Below are positions 25,305 through 33,623 of a DNA stretch of 64,000 nt, piece by piece. The notes below the pieces were generated by a model, which worked only from the letters and a program-made list of their open reading frames with translations, was not told where the DNA came from and did not search any database. A program made the translations under genes and the position numbers. Origin of the DNA: 2-12-FULL-41-16 sp964390625 (GTDB lineage Bacteria; Patescibacteriota; Patescibacteriia; Magasanikbacterales; UBA922); the NCBI GenBank assembly GCA_964390625.1, contig CAYMID010000001.1:1-64000 (forward strand), read 5' to 3'. Positions within the stretch are counted from its first letter, which is position 1. Every line of letters starts with the position of its first letter.

Positions 25305-27536
25305 ATGAAGACCCTGATTATTGTTGAGTCCCCGACCAAGGCCAAAACGATTGCTAAATTTTTGGGGAGCAAATACACGGTTGAATCCTCGATGGGCCAT
25401 ATTCGCGACCTGCCCAAAAGCAAGATGGGGGTGGATATTGATGGTGGCACATTTTTGCCATCATACTTGGTACCACGCGAAAAGTCCGAACTGGTCAAAA
25501 AACTAAAGGCTCTGGCCAAAAAAAGCAAAAACGTAATCTTCGCCACTGATGAGGACCGCGAAGGAGAAGCGATTTCGTGGCATTTGGCCGAAGTGCTTGG
25601 CATTGCCCCAGAAAAAGTGCAGCGCATGGTTTTCCACGAAATTACCAAACACGCGATTGAAGCGGCGCTCGAAAATCCACGCCCACTGGACCAAAAACTC
25701 GTGGATGCGCAGCAAGCGCGCCGCGTGCTCGATCGTTTGGTTGGTTATGAATTGTCGCCATTTTTGTGGTCTAAAGTTACGCGCGGCTTGTCGGCCGGAC
25801 GCGTGCAATCCGTGGCTGTGCGCCTCGTAGTGGAACGCGAACGCGAAATCAAAGCCTTTAACCCACAAGAATATTGGTCACTGACCGGTACCTTTTCTCC
25901 AGCCAAAACCGCGGTCCAATTTGCGGCTGAATTAATCTTGGTCGGCGACCAAAAATTAGATAAGCTCGACATCAAAACCCAAGCCGAAATGGACGCAATT
26001 GTCGCGGCTCTTGATAAGGCCAAATACACCGTTAAAGATATTCAAAAAAAAGAAGCCAAGCGCACGCCGCCCGCGCCATTCACCACCTCTACTCTGCAAC
26101 AAGCCGCTAACCAAAAACTCGGCTACTCGGCCAAAAGCACTATGCGCCTGGCCCAACAATTGTACGAAGGTGTGGACCTCGGCCAACACGGCAGCGTGGG
26201 TTTGATTACCTACATGCGTACTGACTCGGTCAATTTGGCCGCTAAATTTGTGGACGAAACCCGTGCCCACGTAGAGTCAACCTATGGCCCAAAATTTGTA
26301 TCAGGCGAAGCGCGCAAGTTTGCCAATAAAAATAAAGGCGCGCAAGAAGCTCACGAAGCCATCCGCCCAACTGACCCGACGCGCACCCCCGAAATGATTG
26401 AACCATACGTGACCCCACAGCAACACAAATTGTATGCCCTCATTTGGAAGCGCGCCGTGGCCACGCAAATGAGCGACGCTGCCCTCCACCGCACCACGCT
26501 AGATATTGCTGCTTCGAGCAACCACACGTTCCGCGCCACTGGCCAGTCCATGATTTTCCCTGGCTGGTTAACCTTGTATCCCGAAGCAATCAAAGAAGAA
26601 ATGTTACCAGAATTAAAAGCTGGCGAAGCGCTCGATTGTCACGAATTAAAACCCGAACAACACTTTACCGAACCACCAGCACGTTATTCCGACGCCACGC
26701 TCGTTAAAGCCATGGAAGAATTTGGCATTGGTCGCCCATCCACCTATGCGCCAACGCTGGCGACCATCGAGGACCGCGGCTATGTCACGCGCGACGAGCA
26801 AAAACGCTTGCAACCAACTGACATTGCCTACACGGTGAACGACTTACTGGTCGAACACTTCAAGGATATTGTGGACTACCAATTCACGGCGCAAATGGAA
26901 GCCAACTTGGACGAAATCGCCGAAGGCACCAAAGATTGGCAACCAATTATGGCCACCTTTTACGGACCATTCCACGCCAATTTAGAAGAAAAAAAAGCCA
27001 CGCTCAGTAAAAAAGAATTGACCGAAGAAGCGACAGACGAAAAATGCCCCAAGTGCAACAACCCAATGGTCATTAAAATTGGCCGCTTTGGTAAATTTAT
27101 GGCCTGCAGCAATTATCCAGAATGCAAAACCACCAAGCCAATTGGCGAAGAAGCTGACCTCGCGGCCGAAGCCACCGGGGAAATTTGCCCAGACTGTGGC
27201 AAACCACTGGTGCTCAAACGCGGTCGTTTTGGTTCATTCTTGGGCTGCTCCGGCTACCCAGATTGCAAACACATTAAAAAAATCGAAAAAGGCACGGGGG
27301 TCAAATGTAATGTCTGCGGCGAGGGCGAATTTGTCCAAAAGCGCAGCAAGCAAGGCCGCACCTTCTACAGCTGCAACCGCTACCCAGACTGCAAAAACCT
27401 GATCCCCAGCAAACCAACCGGCGAACTCTGCCCAGACTGCAAACACCCAATTGTCCTCGCGGCCAAAGGGGCCACGCGCTGCAGTAACAAAGAGTGTCCA
27501 AACGCCAAGGTTAGCAAAACCACCGAGGAGGCCTAA
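25305..27536 (+). CDS. topA: DNA topoisomerase I (type IA)
   Basis: TopA relaxes negative supercoils. I start at ATG 25305, where the conserved M-K-T-L-I-I-V-E-S-P-T-K-A-K begins, giving 743 residues. The Toprim acidic motif is D-E-D-R-E-G-E, and the catalytic tyrosine is in G-L-I-T-Y-M-R-T-D-S. At the C-terminus are four C4-type zinc ribbons of the topoisomerase type, each with C-P-x-C or C-x-x-C pairs, from about residue 580 to 735. A terminator whose loop contains the stop codon follows directly. Confidence 0.97.
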   Translation: MKTLIIVESPTKAKTIAKFLGSKYTVESSMGHIRDLPKSKMGVDIDGGTFLPSYLVPREKSELVKKLKALAKKSKNVIFATDEDREGEAISWHLAEVLGIAPEKVQRMVFHEITKHAIEAALENPRPLDQKLVDAQQARRVLDRLVGYELSPFLWSKVTRGLSAGRVQSVAVRLVVEREREIKAFNPQEYWSLTGTFSPAKTAVQFAAELILVGDQKLDKLDIKTQAEMDAIVAALDKAKYTVKDIQKKEAKRTPPAPFTTSTLQQAANQKLGYSAKSTMRLAQQLYEGVDLGQHGSVGLITYMRTDSVNLAAKFVDETRAHVESTYGPKFVSGEARKFANKNKGAQEAHEAIRPTDPTRTPEMIEPYVTPQQHKLYALIWKRAVATQMSDAALHRTTLDIAASSNHTFRATGQSMIFPGWLTLYPEAIKEEMLPELKAGEALDCHELKPEQHFTEPPARYSDATLVKAMEEFGIGRPSTYAPTLATIEDRGYVTRDEQKRLQPTDIAYTVNDLLVEHFKDIVDYQFTAQMEANLDEIAEGTKDWQPIMATFYGPFHANLEEKKATLSKKELTEEATDEKCPKCNNPMVIKIGRFGKFMACSNYPECKTTKPIGEEADLAAEATGEICPDCGKPLVLKRGRFGSFLGCSGYPDCKHIKKIEKGTGVKCNVCGEGEFVQKRSKQGRTFYSCNRYPDCKNLIPSKPTGELCPDCKHPIVLAAKGATRCSNKECPNAKVSKTTEEA

Positions 27537-27552
27537 GGCCTTCTCTTTTTTT
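27525..27552 (+). terminator. Terminator with the topA stop codon in its loop
   Basis: GAGGAGGCC (27525-27533) pairs with GGCCTTCTC (27537-27545; one G-T pair). The loop is TAA, the topA stop, and seven Ts follow. Ribosomes finishing topA would therefore cover the terminator stem. Confidence 0.88.
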
Positions 27553-27578
27553 GGTTTGCGTGATACTGTAATTGTACT

Positions 27579-29224
27579 ATGGTCGAAAAAATCCCTACTG
27601 TTGACGACCTTTTAACCCAAGTCCGCAGCTACGCGCCGCAGGCTGATTTAGATTTTGTACGCCTGGCCTACGACTTTGCGGCCGAAGCGCACAAAGGCCA
27701 AACTCGCAAATCAGGCGAGCCATACATCATCCACCCACTCTCGGCCGCTTATTATTTGGCCAACATCAAAATTGATCCCATCATTATTGTCGCCACCCTC
27801 CTCCACGACGTACCCGAGGATACAGCTGTCACACTCGAAGAGGTCGAAAAAAACTTTGGGAGCGAAGTGGCTGGCCTGGTCCGCGGCATTACCAAACTCG
27901 GCAAACTCAAGTACCGTGGCGTGGAGCGCTACATCGAAAATCTCCGTAAAATGTTTATTGCCATGGCCGAAGATGTGCGCGTCATGATTATTAAATTTGC
28001 CGACCGCATTCACAACCTCACCACGTTGGACGTGCTCCCACCGCAAAAACGCTACCGCATTGCCCTCGAGAGTTTAGAAATCTATGCCCCAATCGCCAAT
28101 CGTTTAGGCATGGACGAAATGAAAGGTGAGTTGGAAGATTTATCATTTCAATACGTGTATCCCAAGGAATACGAGCGCGTCAAAGCGATCCGCGACCAAA
28201 AATTATCTGGCAAAGAAGGCTACTTTGAGCGTTTAATCGAAAAAGCCAAACACGAATTAGAATTAGCTGGCATCAAAAACGCCACCATTCACGGCCGCAA
28301 CAAACGCTTGTACAGCTTGTACCAAAAATTACAACGCAAAGACAATGAATTGGCCAAAATCTATGACTTGGTCGCGATCCGTATCATTGTCCCAACCATT
28401 GCCGATTGCTATGCGGCGCTTGGTATTTTGCACAACGTGTGGAAGCCACTCCGTGGTCGCATCAAAGATTACATTTCGCAACCCAAACCAAACGGCTACC
28501 AATCCCTACACACCACGGTGTTTGGCGAAGATGGCGAAGTGGTAGAATTCCAAATCCGCACCCACCAAATGCATGACGAAGCCGAATATGGTGTGGCGGC
28601 ACACTGGCATTACGACGAATTTGGTTCACGCTTGCCCAAAAAAGAAATCAAGTGGGCCCAAGAATTAGCCGAAATCCAAAAAGATATCCTTAACCGCTTG
28701 TCCGACTTAGAGGAAATGAAAGTCGACTTTTTGCAATCGCGCATTTTTGTTTTTACACCTAAGGGCGACGTAATTGATCTACCAGAACAAGCAACACCAA
28801 TTGATTTTGCTTATCACATTCACACCGAGATTGGTAATAAATGCTCGGGCGCACTAGTCAACGAAAAAATGATCAGCCTGGATACCGAACTCAAGAACGG
28901 CGACGTGGTCGAAATTGTCACGGACAAAAACCGCAAAGGTCCTAGCCCAGACTGGATGGAACTGGCCAAAACTCACACGGCCCGCATGCACATCAAATCC
29001 GAACTCAAGAGTCAAGAAAAAAACGCNNNNNNNNNNNNNNNNNNNNNNNNNNNNNNNNNNNNNNNNNNNNNNNNNNNNNNNNNNNNNNNNNNNNNNNNNN
29101 NNNNNNNNNNNNNNNNNNNNNNNNNNCTCACACGGCCCGCATGCACATCAAATCCGAACTCAAGAGTCAAGAAAAAAACGCCCTCTCCCGCTGGCTCAAG
29201 GCTGTATTACCTAACAAAAAATAG
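27579..29224 (+). CDS. rel: Rel/SpoT (p)ppGpp synthetase-hydrolase lacking the ACT region
   Basis: This enzyme makes and degrades the alarmone (p)ppGpp. The N-terminal HD hydrolase keeps L-L-H-D-V-P-E-D-T, the synthetase has the Y-Q-S-L-H-T-T-V region, and the TGS domain begins near I-F-V-F-T-P-K-G. The N-run at 29027-29126 is a false gap between two identical 55-base copies. Collapsing it gives 1,491 bases, 496 residues, ending K-A-V-L-P-N-K-K. Typical long Rel proteins run past 700 residues with a zinc-finger/helical domain and an ACT domain, which are absent here. Ribosome-coupled control is probably altered. The start is ATG 27579, with a TACTGT -10 box close by. Confidence 0.94.
28972..29181. 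repeat. False gap in rel: 55-bp copy, 100 N, same 55-bp copy
   Basis: Positions 28972-29026 and 29127-29181 are identical. Removing one copy and the Ns brings the rel frame to its TAG at 29222. Confidence 0.95.
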
Positions 29225-29226
29225 CC

Positions 29227-29316
29227 TTGACAGAAACAAAAATATAAAGTATCCTAGAGATATTAGGGCTTCGGCCTCCGAGACTCCCACACCGCAAGGT
29301 TTGGGAGTCGATTTTT
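29227..29316 (+). ncRNA. Candidate small RNA with its own promoter and terminator
   Basis: A TTGACA (29227-29232), 17-base spacer, TATCCT (29250-29255) promoter lies just after rel. About seven bases later starts a stretch of roughly 55 bases with a GGC-TTCG-GCC stem and then a strong hairpin. That hairpin is GACTCCCA...TGGGAGTC (29282-29309) with a GCAA tetraloop, followed by six Ts. There is no open frame with a start. The hairpin also ends rel, so the simplest alternative is that it is only a terminator. No relatives were searched. Confidence 0.4.
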
Positions 29317-29747
29317 TATATGTATTTTTTGTATTCTTCTCTAAGATTTTCAAACACAGCCTCCTCTAGCACATCGACTTTGCGCAAAAGTCTCTTGTTA
29401 CTAATAGTCCGAGCCTGTGTAAGTTTGACCCACACTGACCGCTGTCCCAAAAATCCAACCTGTTTACCCCTTGCCAAAACTTTAATTTCAAAATGAAACG
29501 GATCATCTTTAAACTCAGTAGTCGTTGGTAAAATTACCAACGAGTGCTTATTGTGAACTTTTACAACCACCCCAGGTCTCTCGTAGTTATTGTTTTTACC
29601 ATCAATTTCAACGCCTAAATTAACACCAAGGGAACACCACCAAACCTCGCGGGGATGTGCATATACCAAACGTTGGTTTTTTTCTAAATTTTTTTTAAAT
29701 TGATTCCAACCGTCAAAATCCTTATTATACTGTCCCTCCTGTGGCAT
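29316..29747 (-). CDS. PemK/MazF-family toxin-like protein
   Basis: The 143-residue protein has an N-terminal helical extension of about 35 residues. The PemK/MazF barrel core follows: R-E-V-W-W-C-S-L-G-V-N-L-G, E-R-P-G-V-V-V-K-V and V-I-L-P-T-T-T. MazF-type toxins cut mRNA, but no antitoxin gene is adjacent; the upstream gene is a GIY-YIG protein, and the two are three bases apart. It may be an orphan, a housekeeping RNase, or paired with a partner elsewhere. The R-P-G-V-V motif is well kept, so inactivation is not apparent. Confidence 0.8.
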   Translation of the reverse strand: MPQEGQYNKDFDGWNQFKKNLEKNQRLVYAHPREVWWCSLGVNLGVEIDGKNNNYERPGVVVKVHNKHSLVILPTTTEFKDDPFHFEIKVLARGKQVGFLGQRSVWVKLTQARTISNKRLLRKVDVLEEAVFENLREEYKKYI

Positions 29748-29750
29748 AGA

Positions 29751-30011
29751 TTAGAAAAATAATAATAATTTTTTGTGGAGGGGTAATTTTTTAATTTGGT
29801 GTTCGGCTGCACTCGCAGTAGCACGATCAGGAAATTCTTCTGAATACAAAAGCGTAACCGGGCGTCGGCTACGGGTGTATTTGGCCCCACGGGGCGAGGT
29901 ATTATGTTCCATTACCCGGCGCGCCACATCGGTGGCAATGCCAGTGTATAATGTTTTATCAGCGCACCGCACCACGTACACAAAAAACTTTAGGGCTTGA
30001 TTGCGTCCCAT
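29751..30011 (-). CDS. GIY-YIG nuclease domain protein (UPF0213-like)
   Basis: This 86-residue single-domain protein has V-Y-V-V-R-C-A-D-K-T-L-Y-T-G-I-A, the GIY-YIG pattern of the UPF0213/YhbQ group, followed by R-R-V-x-E-H-N and a basic tail with E-H-Q-I-K-K. Its ATG (30011) overlaps the end of engB by 22 bases, so translation is coupled. The DNA or RNA target is unknown. Confidence 0.9.
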   Translation of the reverse strand: MGRNQALKFFVYVVRCADKTLYTGIATDVARRVMEHNTSPRGAKYTRSRRPVTLLYSEEFPDRATASAAEHQIKKLPLHKKLLLFF

Positions 30012-30559
30012 AATTCACCGACGCCAATACGTTTGGTACTCGAAAATGGAATCACGGCACGCCCCCCCACCGTGTTTTGGATGTCAGCTAATTTTTGCGT
30101 CAACTCTGATGGCTTAACCTTATCAACTTTGTTGGCCACAATAATTAAATCCTTGCCCTCGACCTCGAGACTGCGGAACATCTCGAAATCATCATTAGTC
30201 AGGCCCACATTTGTATCCACCAGCAACACCACTTTGTGCTGTGGATAGCCAGAGCGGAACAAATACCACTCAACAATTTTTTGAAATCGCTCCCGTCCTA
30301 CTTTGGTTTTTTGCACAAAGCCATAGCCTGGCAAATCCAACAAATACAAATCACGATTCACTAGGTACACGTTGATTTCTTGCGTGCTACCCGGACGCGA
30401 ACTGGAACGCGCCAAATCCTTGCGGTTTACCAACGCGTTAATTAAGCTTGATTTTCCGGCGTTTGAACGACCAACCAAAGCCACCATTGGACGGTGATCA
30501 TCAAAAATTGCGTCTGTACCAGTCGCACCTTTAATAAATTTAGCAGAAGTAATTTTCAT
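29990..30559 (-). CDS. engB: Ribosome biogenesis GTPase EngB (YihA/YsxC)
   Basis: This small GTPase takes part in 50S assembly. The 189 residues carry P-loop G-R-S-N-A-G-K-S-S, switch regions S-R-P-G-S-T-Q-E, D-L-P-G-Y-G, and the specificity motif N-K-V-D. The start codon shares ATGA with a tiny lysine-rich frame directly upstream, and the GIY-YIG gene overlaps its end. Confidence 0.96.
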   Translation of the reverse strand: MKITSAKFIKGATGTDAIFDDHRPMVALVGRSNAGKSSLINALVNRKDLARSSSRPGSTQEINVYLVNRDLYLLDLPGYGFVQKTKVGRERFQKIVEWYLFRSGYPQHKVVLLVDTNVGLTNDDFEMFRSLEVEGKDLIIVANKVDKVKPSELTQKLADIQNTVGGRAVIPFSSTKRIGVGELWDAIKP

Positions 30560-30624
30560 TTTACAGAAGCTTTTTTCTTTTTTTTCTTTTTATCCTTGTT
30601 TTGTGCGTTGTTACCTTTTGCCAT
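30556..30624 (-). CDS. Tiny lysine-rich peptide (22 aa) coupled to engB
   Basis: A frame from ATG 30624 encodes M-A-K-G-N-N-A-Q-N-K-D then seven lysines and A-S-V-K. Its TGA overlaps the engB ATG by four bases. The length is too short for standard gene calling. The coupling, and the fact that it fills the otherwise empty space after parB, argue that it is translated. It could be a leader peptide for engB or a small nucleic-acid-binding peptide; no SD is seen. Confidence 0.45.
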   Translation of the reverse strand: MAKGNNAQNKDKKKKKKKASVK

Positions 30625-30643
30625 AAATAAAAATTAAAGATAA

Positions 30644-31546
30644 TTATAAAGTAATATCCATTTCTTCGAGGATGCGTTCGAGTTCATCACGACCAGCAAA
30701 ACTAATTTCAATCGTACCATTGGCCCCACGCACGTGAATGCGAGTTTTGGCACCAAGGCGTTTTTCAAGCGCAGTTTCAGCGGCCAAAACATTAGGATCA
30801 CGACGCACCGACCCTTTGCGCGCCTGCGGTCCACGCTTGGCCACGGCTGTTTCCACATCGCGCACCGAAACTTCATTGCCCATCATGCTGCGGAACATGG
30901 CGACCTGTTCTTCTTGGTCCTGAAGGCTCAAAATCGCGCGTGCCTTACCCGCACTAATTTTATTATCAATCAAAGCGCGCTGGATTTCGTCTGGTAACTG
31001 TAGCAAACGAATAGTGTTAGCAACAACCGGACGACTCTTCCCCACTCTATCAGCCGCTTCTTGCTGCGTTAAGTGAAACTGTTCAATCAAACGCTGAAAC
31101 GCAAAAGCTTCTTCAATCGGGTTGAGGTTCTGGCGTTGGATGTTTTCGATGAGCGCGAGCTCGAGTTTTTCCTGCTCGGTCACGGTGCGCACCAAGGCTG
31201 GCACTTTGGCTAAACCAGCAATCTGGGCCGCTCGCCACCGACGTTCACCAGCAATCAACTCGTAACCACCATCAGGCCGTTCGGTTACGGTAATCGGTTG
31301 CAAGATGCCATGTTCTTTAATCGAGGCAACTAAATTCTCCAGCTCCTCGTGCCCAAAGTGCCGACGAGGTTGTTCACTGTTTGGTACGATTTCACTAATC
31401 GGAATTTGCCACAAGCGTTCGTGCGGTGGCACAGCTGGTGCACTCGGCACTGCTGCCGGCGCCGAGGCAGACTCGGTTGGGGGCAACGAGGCCGGACGCA
31501 TTGGTTGCGCACTGATCAGCGAATTCAAACCTTTTCCTAGAGGCAT
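30644..31546 (-). CDS. parB: Chromosome partitioning protein ParB (Spo0J)
   Basis: ParB binds parS and loads onto the origin region. The 300 residues comprise a Pro/Ala-rich N-terminus and the ParB/Srx CTPase motifs (G-E-R-R-W-R-A-A; E-N-I-Q-R-Q-N-L-N-P-I-E-E-A). A helix-turn-helix (T-Q-Q-E-A-A-D-R-V-G-K-S-R) and a dimerisation tail follow. It lies 18 bases after parA. I saw no obvious parS near it. Confidence 0.95.
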   Translation of the reverse strand: MPLGKGLNSLISAQPMRPASLPPTESASAPAAVPSAPAVPPHERLWQIPISEIVPNSEQPRRHFGHEELENLVASIKEHGILQPITVTERPDGGYELIAGERRWRAAQIAGLAKVPALVRTVTEQEKLELALIENIQRQNLNPIEEAFAFQRLIEQFHLTQQEAADRVGKSRPVVANTIRLLQLPDEIQRALIDNKISAGKARAILSLQDQEEQVAMFRSMMGNEVSVRDVETAVAKRGPQARKGSVRRDPNVLAAETALEKRLGAKTRIHVRGANGTIEISFAGRDELERILEEMDITL

Positions 31547-31564
31547 ACAATAATAGACAGGCCG

Positions 31565-32350
31565 TTACGCGGCTGGAGCCGGTTCGGGATTGTGTTTTTC
31601 CAAAACTTCGCGGACCAACCGGTCATAGGCCTTGGCCCCTTTGCCCGATGGTTCATATTTAAAAATCGATTGCCCAAAACTTGGCGCTTCGGCCAAACGA
31701 ACCGTGCGCGGAATCACCGCGCGGAAAATTCCATTGGGGAAATACTGGTAAATTTCCTGCATTACCTCTTCGGACAACTTGGTGCGCTTGTCGAACATGG
31801 TGATTACTGCGCCCAAAATTTCTAAATTTGGTTTAAGGTGCTGACGAATCAGACCAATTGTTTCCAATAATTGCCCCAGCCCTTCCAGGGCATAATATTC
31901 GGCCTGCACTGGAATTAAAATTTCGTCCGCGGCCACCAAGCTGTTGATGGTCAACAAACCAAGCGATGGTGGACAATCAATAATAATGTAATCGTACGCG
32001 TGTTTAGCCTCGACTAACAAATCAGATAACTGGTGTTCGCGGCGCTCAACCCCAACTAACTCGATGTTGGCACCAGCTAAATCCGCGGTCGCCGGGGCCA
32101 CACGCAAACCATCGTGCGGGCCATTCATTACAATGTCGTGGAAGCGGTGTGTTTTGGCCAAAGCCTCGTAAATCCCCCGCTCGACCCGGTCACGTGTCAG
32201 GCCAAGCCCACTACTGGCATTGCCCTGGGGGTCCATATCTACCAATAACACAAACTTACCCAGGTCAGCCAAACCAGCCGCCAAGTTAATAGACGTAGTG
32301 GTTTTGCCGACCCCACCTTTTTGGTTAACCACAGCGATAATTTTGGTCAT
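31565..32350 (-). CDS. parA: Chromosome partitioning ATPase ParA (Soj)
   Basis: ParA is the Walker-type ATPase that moves ParB-bound DNA. I start at ATG 32350, where M-T-K-I-I-A-V-V-N-Q-K-G-G-V-G-K-T begins, giving 261 residues. A TATACT -10 box at 32360-32365 places the transcription start two to four bases before this ATG, so the mRNA is essentially leaderless. Other motifs are V-D-M-D-P-Q-G-N-A-S and I-D-C-P-P-S-L-G. Confidence 0.96.
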   Translation of the reverse strand: MTKIIAVVNQKGGVGKTTTSINLAAGLADLGKFVLLVDMDPQGNASSGLGLTRDRVERGIYEALAKTHRFHDIVMNGPHDGLRVAPATADLAGANIELVGVERREHQLSDLLVEAKHAYDYIIIDCPPSLGLLTINSLVAADEILIPVQAEYYALEGLGQLLETIGLIRQHLKPNLEILGAVITMFDKRTKLSEEVMQEIYQYFPNGIFRAVIPRTVRLAEAPSFGQSIFKYEPSGKGAKAYDRLVREVLEKHNPEPAPAA

Positions 32351-32359
32351 AATGCCCCC

Positions 32360-32401
32360 AGTATACCCGAAATTGACAAGCCTCGCAACATAGGCTATAA
32401 T
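32360..32401. promoter_or_regulatory. Interlocked divergent promoters of parA and tRNA-Leu
   Basis: On the plus strand, perfect TTGACA (32373-32378) and TATAAT (32396-32401) are 17 bases apart, for tRNA-Leu. On the minus strand, TTGCGA (32383-32388) and TATACT (32360-32365) are 17 bases apart, for parA. The parA -35 sits inside the tRNA promoter spacer, in the centre of an AGCCT...AGGCT dyad. The two polymerases cannot bind at the same time. Confidence 0.8.
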
Positions 32402-32417
32402 CCTTCTCACAATCTAG

Positions 32418-32504
32418 GCCGATGTGGTGGAATTGGTAGACGCAACGGACTCAAAATCCGTCGTTCGCAAGGACATGTGGGTTCGAGTCCCACCATCGGC
32501 ACCA
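32418..32504 (+). tRNA. tRNA-Leu, anticodon CAA
   Basis: A class II tRNA with acceptor GCCGATG/CATCGGC, D arm with TGGTGGAATTGGTAGACGC, anticodon stem ACGGA/TCCGT with loop CTCAAAA, a long variable arm and T arm GTGGG-TTCGAGT-CCCAC. A73 and CCA are encoded. It reads TTG. Confidence 0.95.
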
Positions 32505-32513
32505 ATAAAAAAC

Positions 32514-32534
32514 CAGCCTCAGGGCTGATTTTTT
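32514..32534 (+). terminator. Terminator after tRNA-Leu
   Basis: CAGCC (32514-32518) pairs with GGCTG (32523-32527) around TCAG, followed by AT and six Ts. A-runs on the other side could let it also end the converging carboxypeptidase gene. Confidence 0.82.
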
Positions 32535-33621
32535 ATTTCCACGTGTAGTTGTCAAAAACCCACTCAGCCAAATGGCGCGCGTCGTAAAAGCGCGCTTCAT
32601 TATTTTCGGCCCCAAGCGACACCACATTAAGCGCATACCCCTCATCATTGGCGACTTGCATCGCAAAATTATAACCAGCTTCGGGAATAAACCCAGTTTT
32701 ACCAACCTGAATATCAGCAAACTTGTGCGGTACCCAACCGGTTATTAACCAATCCGTATTCCACATGTGGATTCCAGCCGTGCGCGTGGCTCGATCAGCC
32801 GGGGCAATCGTAAATTCAGCCAACCTTGTGGCTGCACTAATTTCTGGATGTTTGGCGGCTTCGGCCACCAGCAAAGCCACGTCTGCAGCCGTACTCACAT
32901 TATGTGGACTAAGACCACTAGGCTCAACCACGGTCGTATTGTGCATCCCCAAGGCCGCGGCCTTGCTATTCATTAATTGCGCAAATTCGGTTGTCGAAGC
33001 AGTTACGGTTTGGGCTAACGAAATAATACTGCGGTTAGACGAGGCTACTAGGGCCGCATTCCACAAATCCTTCAGCCGATATTCCGCTCCGGTTAAAATA
33101 AAGGGATCCTCGGCCCACCCCCCCACGGCCACGGTCGTGGTGGCCCAATCTGGCTGGGCGTCCAAAATCACCAGCGCGCTCAACAATTTGCTCAAACTCG
33201 CCAACGGTCGCACCGTATTAGCATTTTGAGCTAACAAAATCTTGCCTGTAGTTACATCGCGCACCAACCAACTAGCGGCCGACATCGTTTCGGCCGAAAA
33301 CGTACTGGTGGTTACTAGGACTGGTTGCGGTAGAACTGGTTCTGGCGGCCGTTCAACCACTGGTTCGGGTGAGCTGTGCCACTGCCATGAGGCTGGCATG
33401 GAAAATTGTGCAAAAAAAGTGTGCAAAGCAGTTTGCGACAACCAACCTGGCAAAGCTAACACCAGGGCGCAGGCCACCAAAGCGCACACCGCTAAACCAG
33501 CCACCGCCAAACGCCACCGATCAGTCTCGGACACAATTGGTGGAGTTGCTGGAGTTGATGAAATTGGTGGGGCTGGTGGGATCGGCGGATTTACACCATT
33601 GGGAATATTCGTTTCCTCCAT
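32533..33621 (-). CDS. D-alanyl-D-alanine carboxypeptidase-like (S11 penicillin-binding protein)
   Basis: Enzymes of this family trim the terminal D-Ala of peptidoglycan stem peptides. The 362-residue protein has a Pro-rich cytoplasmic N-terminus, one membrane anchor (about 34-58), and then the serine peptidase motifs: S-x-x-K in A-S-L-S-K-L-L, S-x-N in A-S-S-N-R-S, and K-T-G in V-G-K-T-G-F. All three catalytic motifs are intact. It is the last gene of the minus-strand run from aspS, two bases after scpB. Confidence 0.92.
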   Translation of the reverse strand: MEETNIPNGVNPPIPPAPPISSTPATPPIVSETDRWRLAVAGLAVCALVACALVLALPGWLSQTALHTFFAQFSMPASWQWHSSPEPVVERPPEPVLPQPVLVTTSTFSAETMSAASWLVRDVTTGKILLAQNANTVRPLASLSKLLSALVILDAQPDWATTTVAVGGWAEDPFILTGAEYRLKDLWNAALVASSNRSIISLAQTVTASTTEFAQLMNSKAAALGMHNTTVVEPSGLSPHNVSTAADVALLVAEAAKHPEISAATRLAEFTIAPADRATRTAGIHMWNTDWLITGWVPHKFADIQVGKTGFIPEAGYNFAMQVANDEGYALNVVSLGAENNEARFYDARHLAEWVFDNYTWK

Positions 33622-33623
33622 AG

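Noticed and set aside
30644..32350. parS site near parAB
   Set aside because: I looked for the standard GTTTCAC-GTGAAAC palindrome by eye and did not see it; this organism may use another sequence or have the sites elsewhere.
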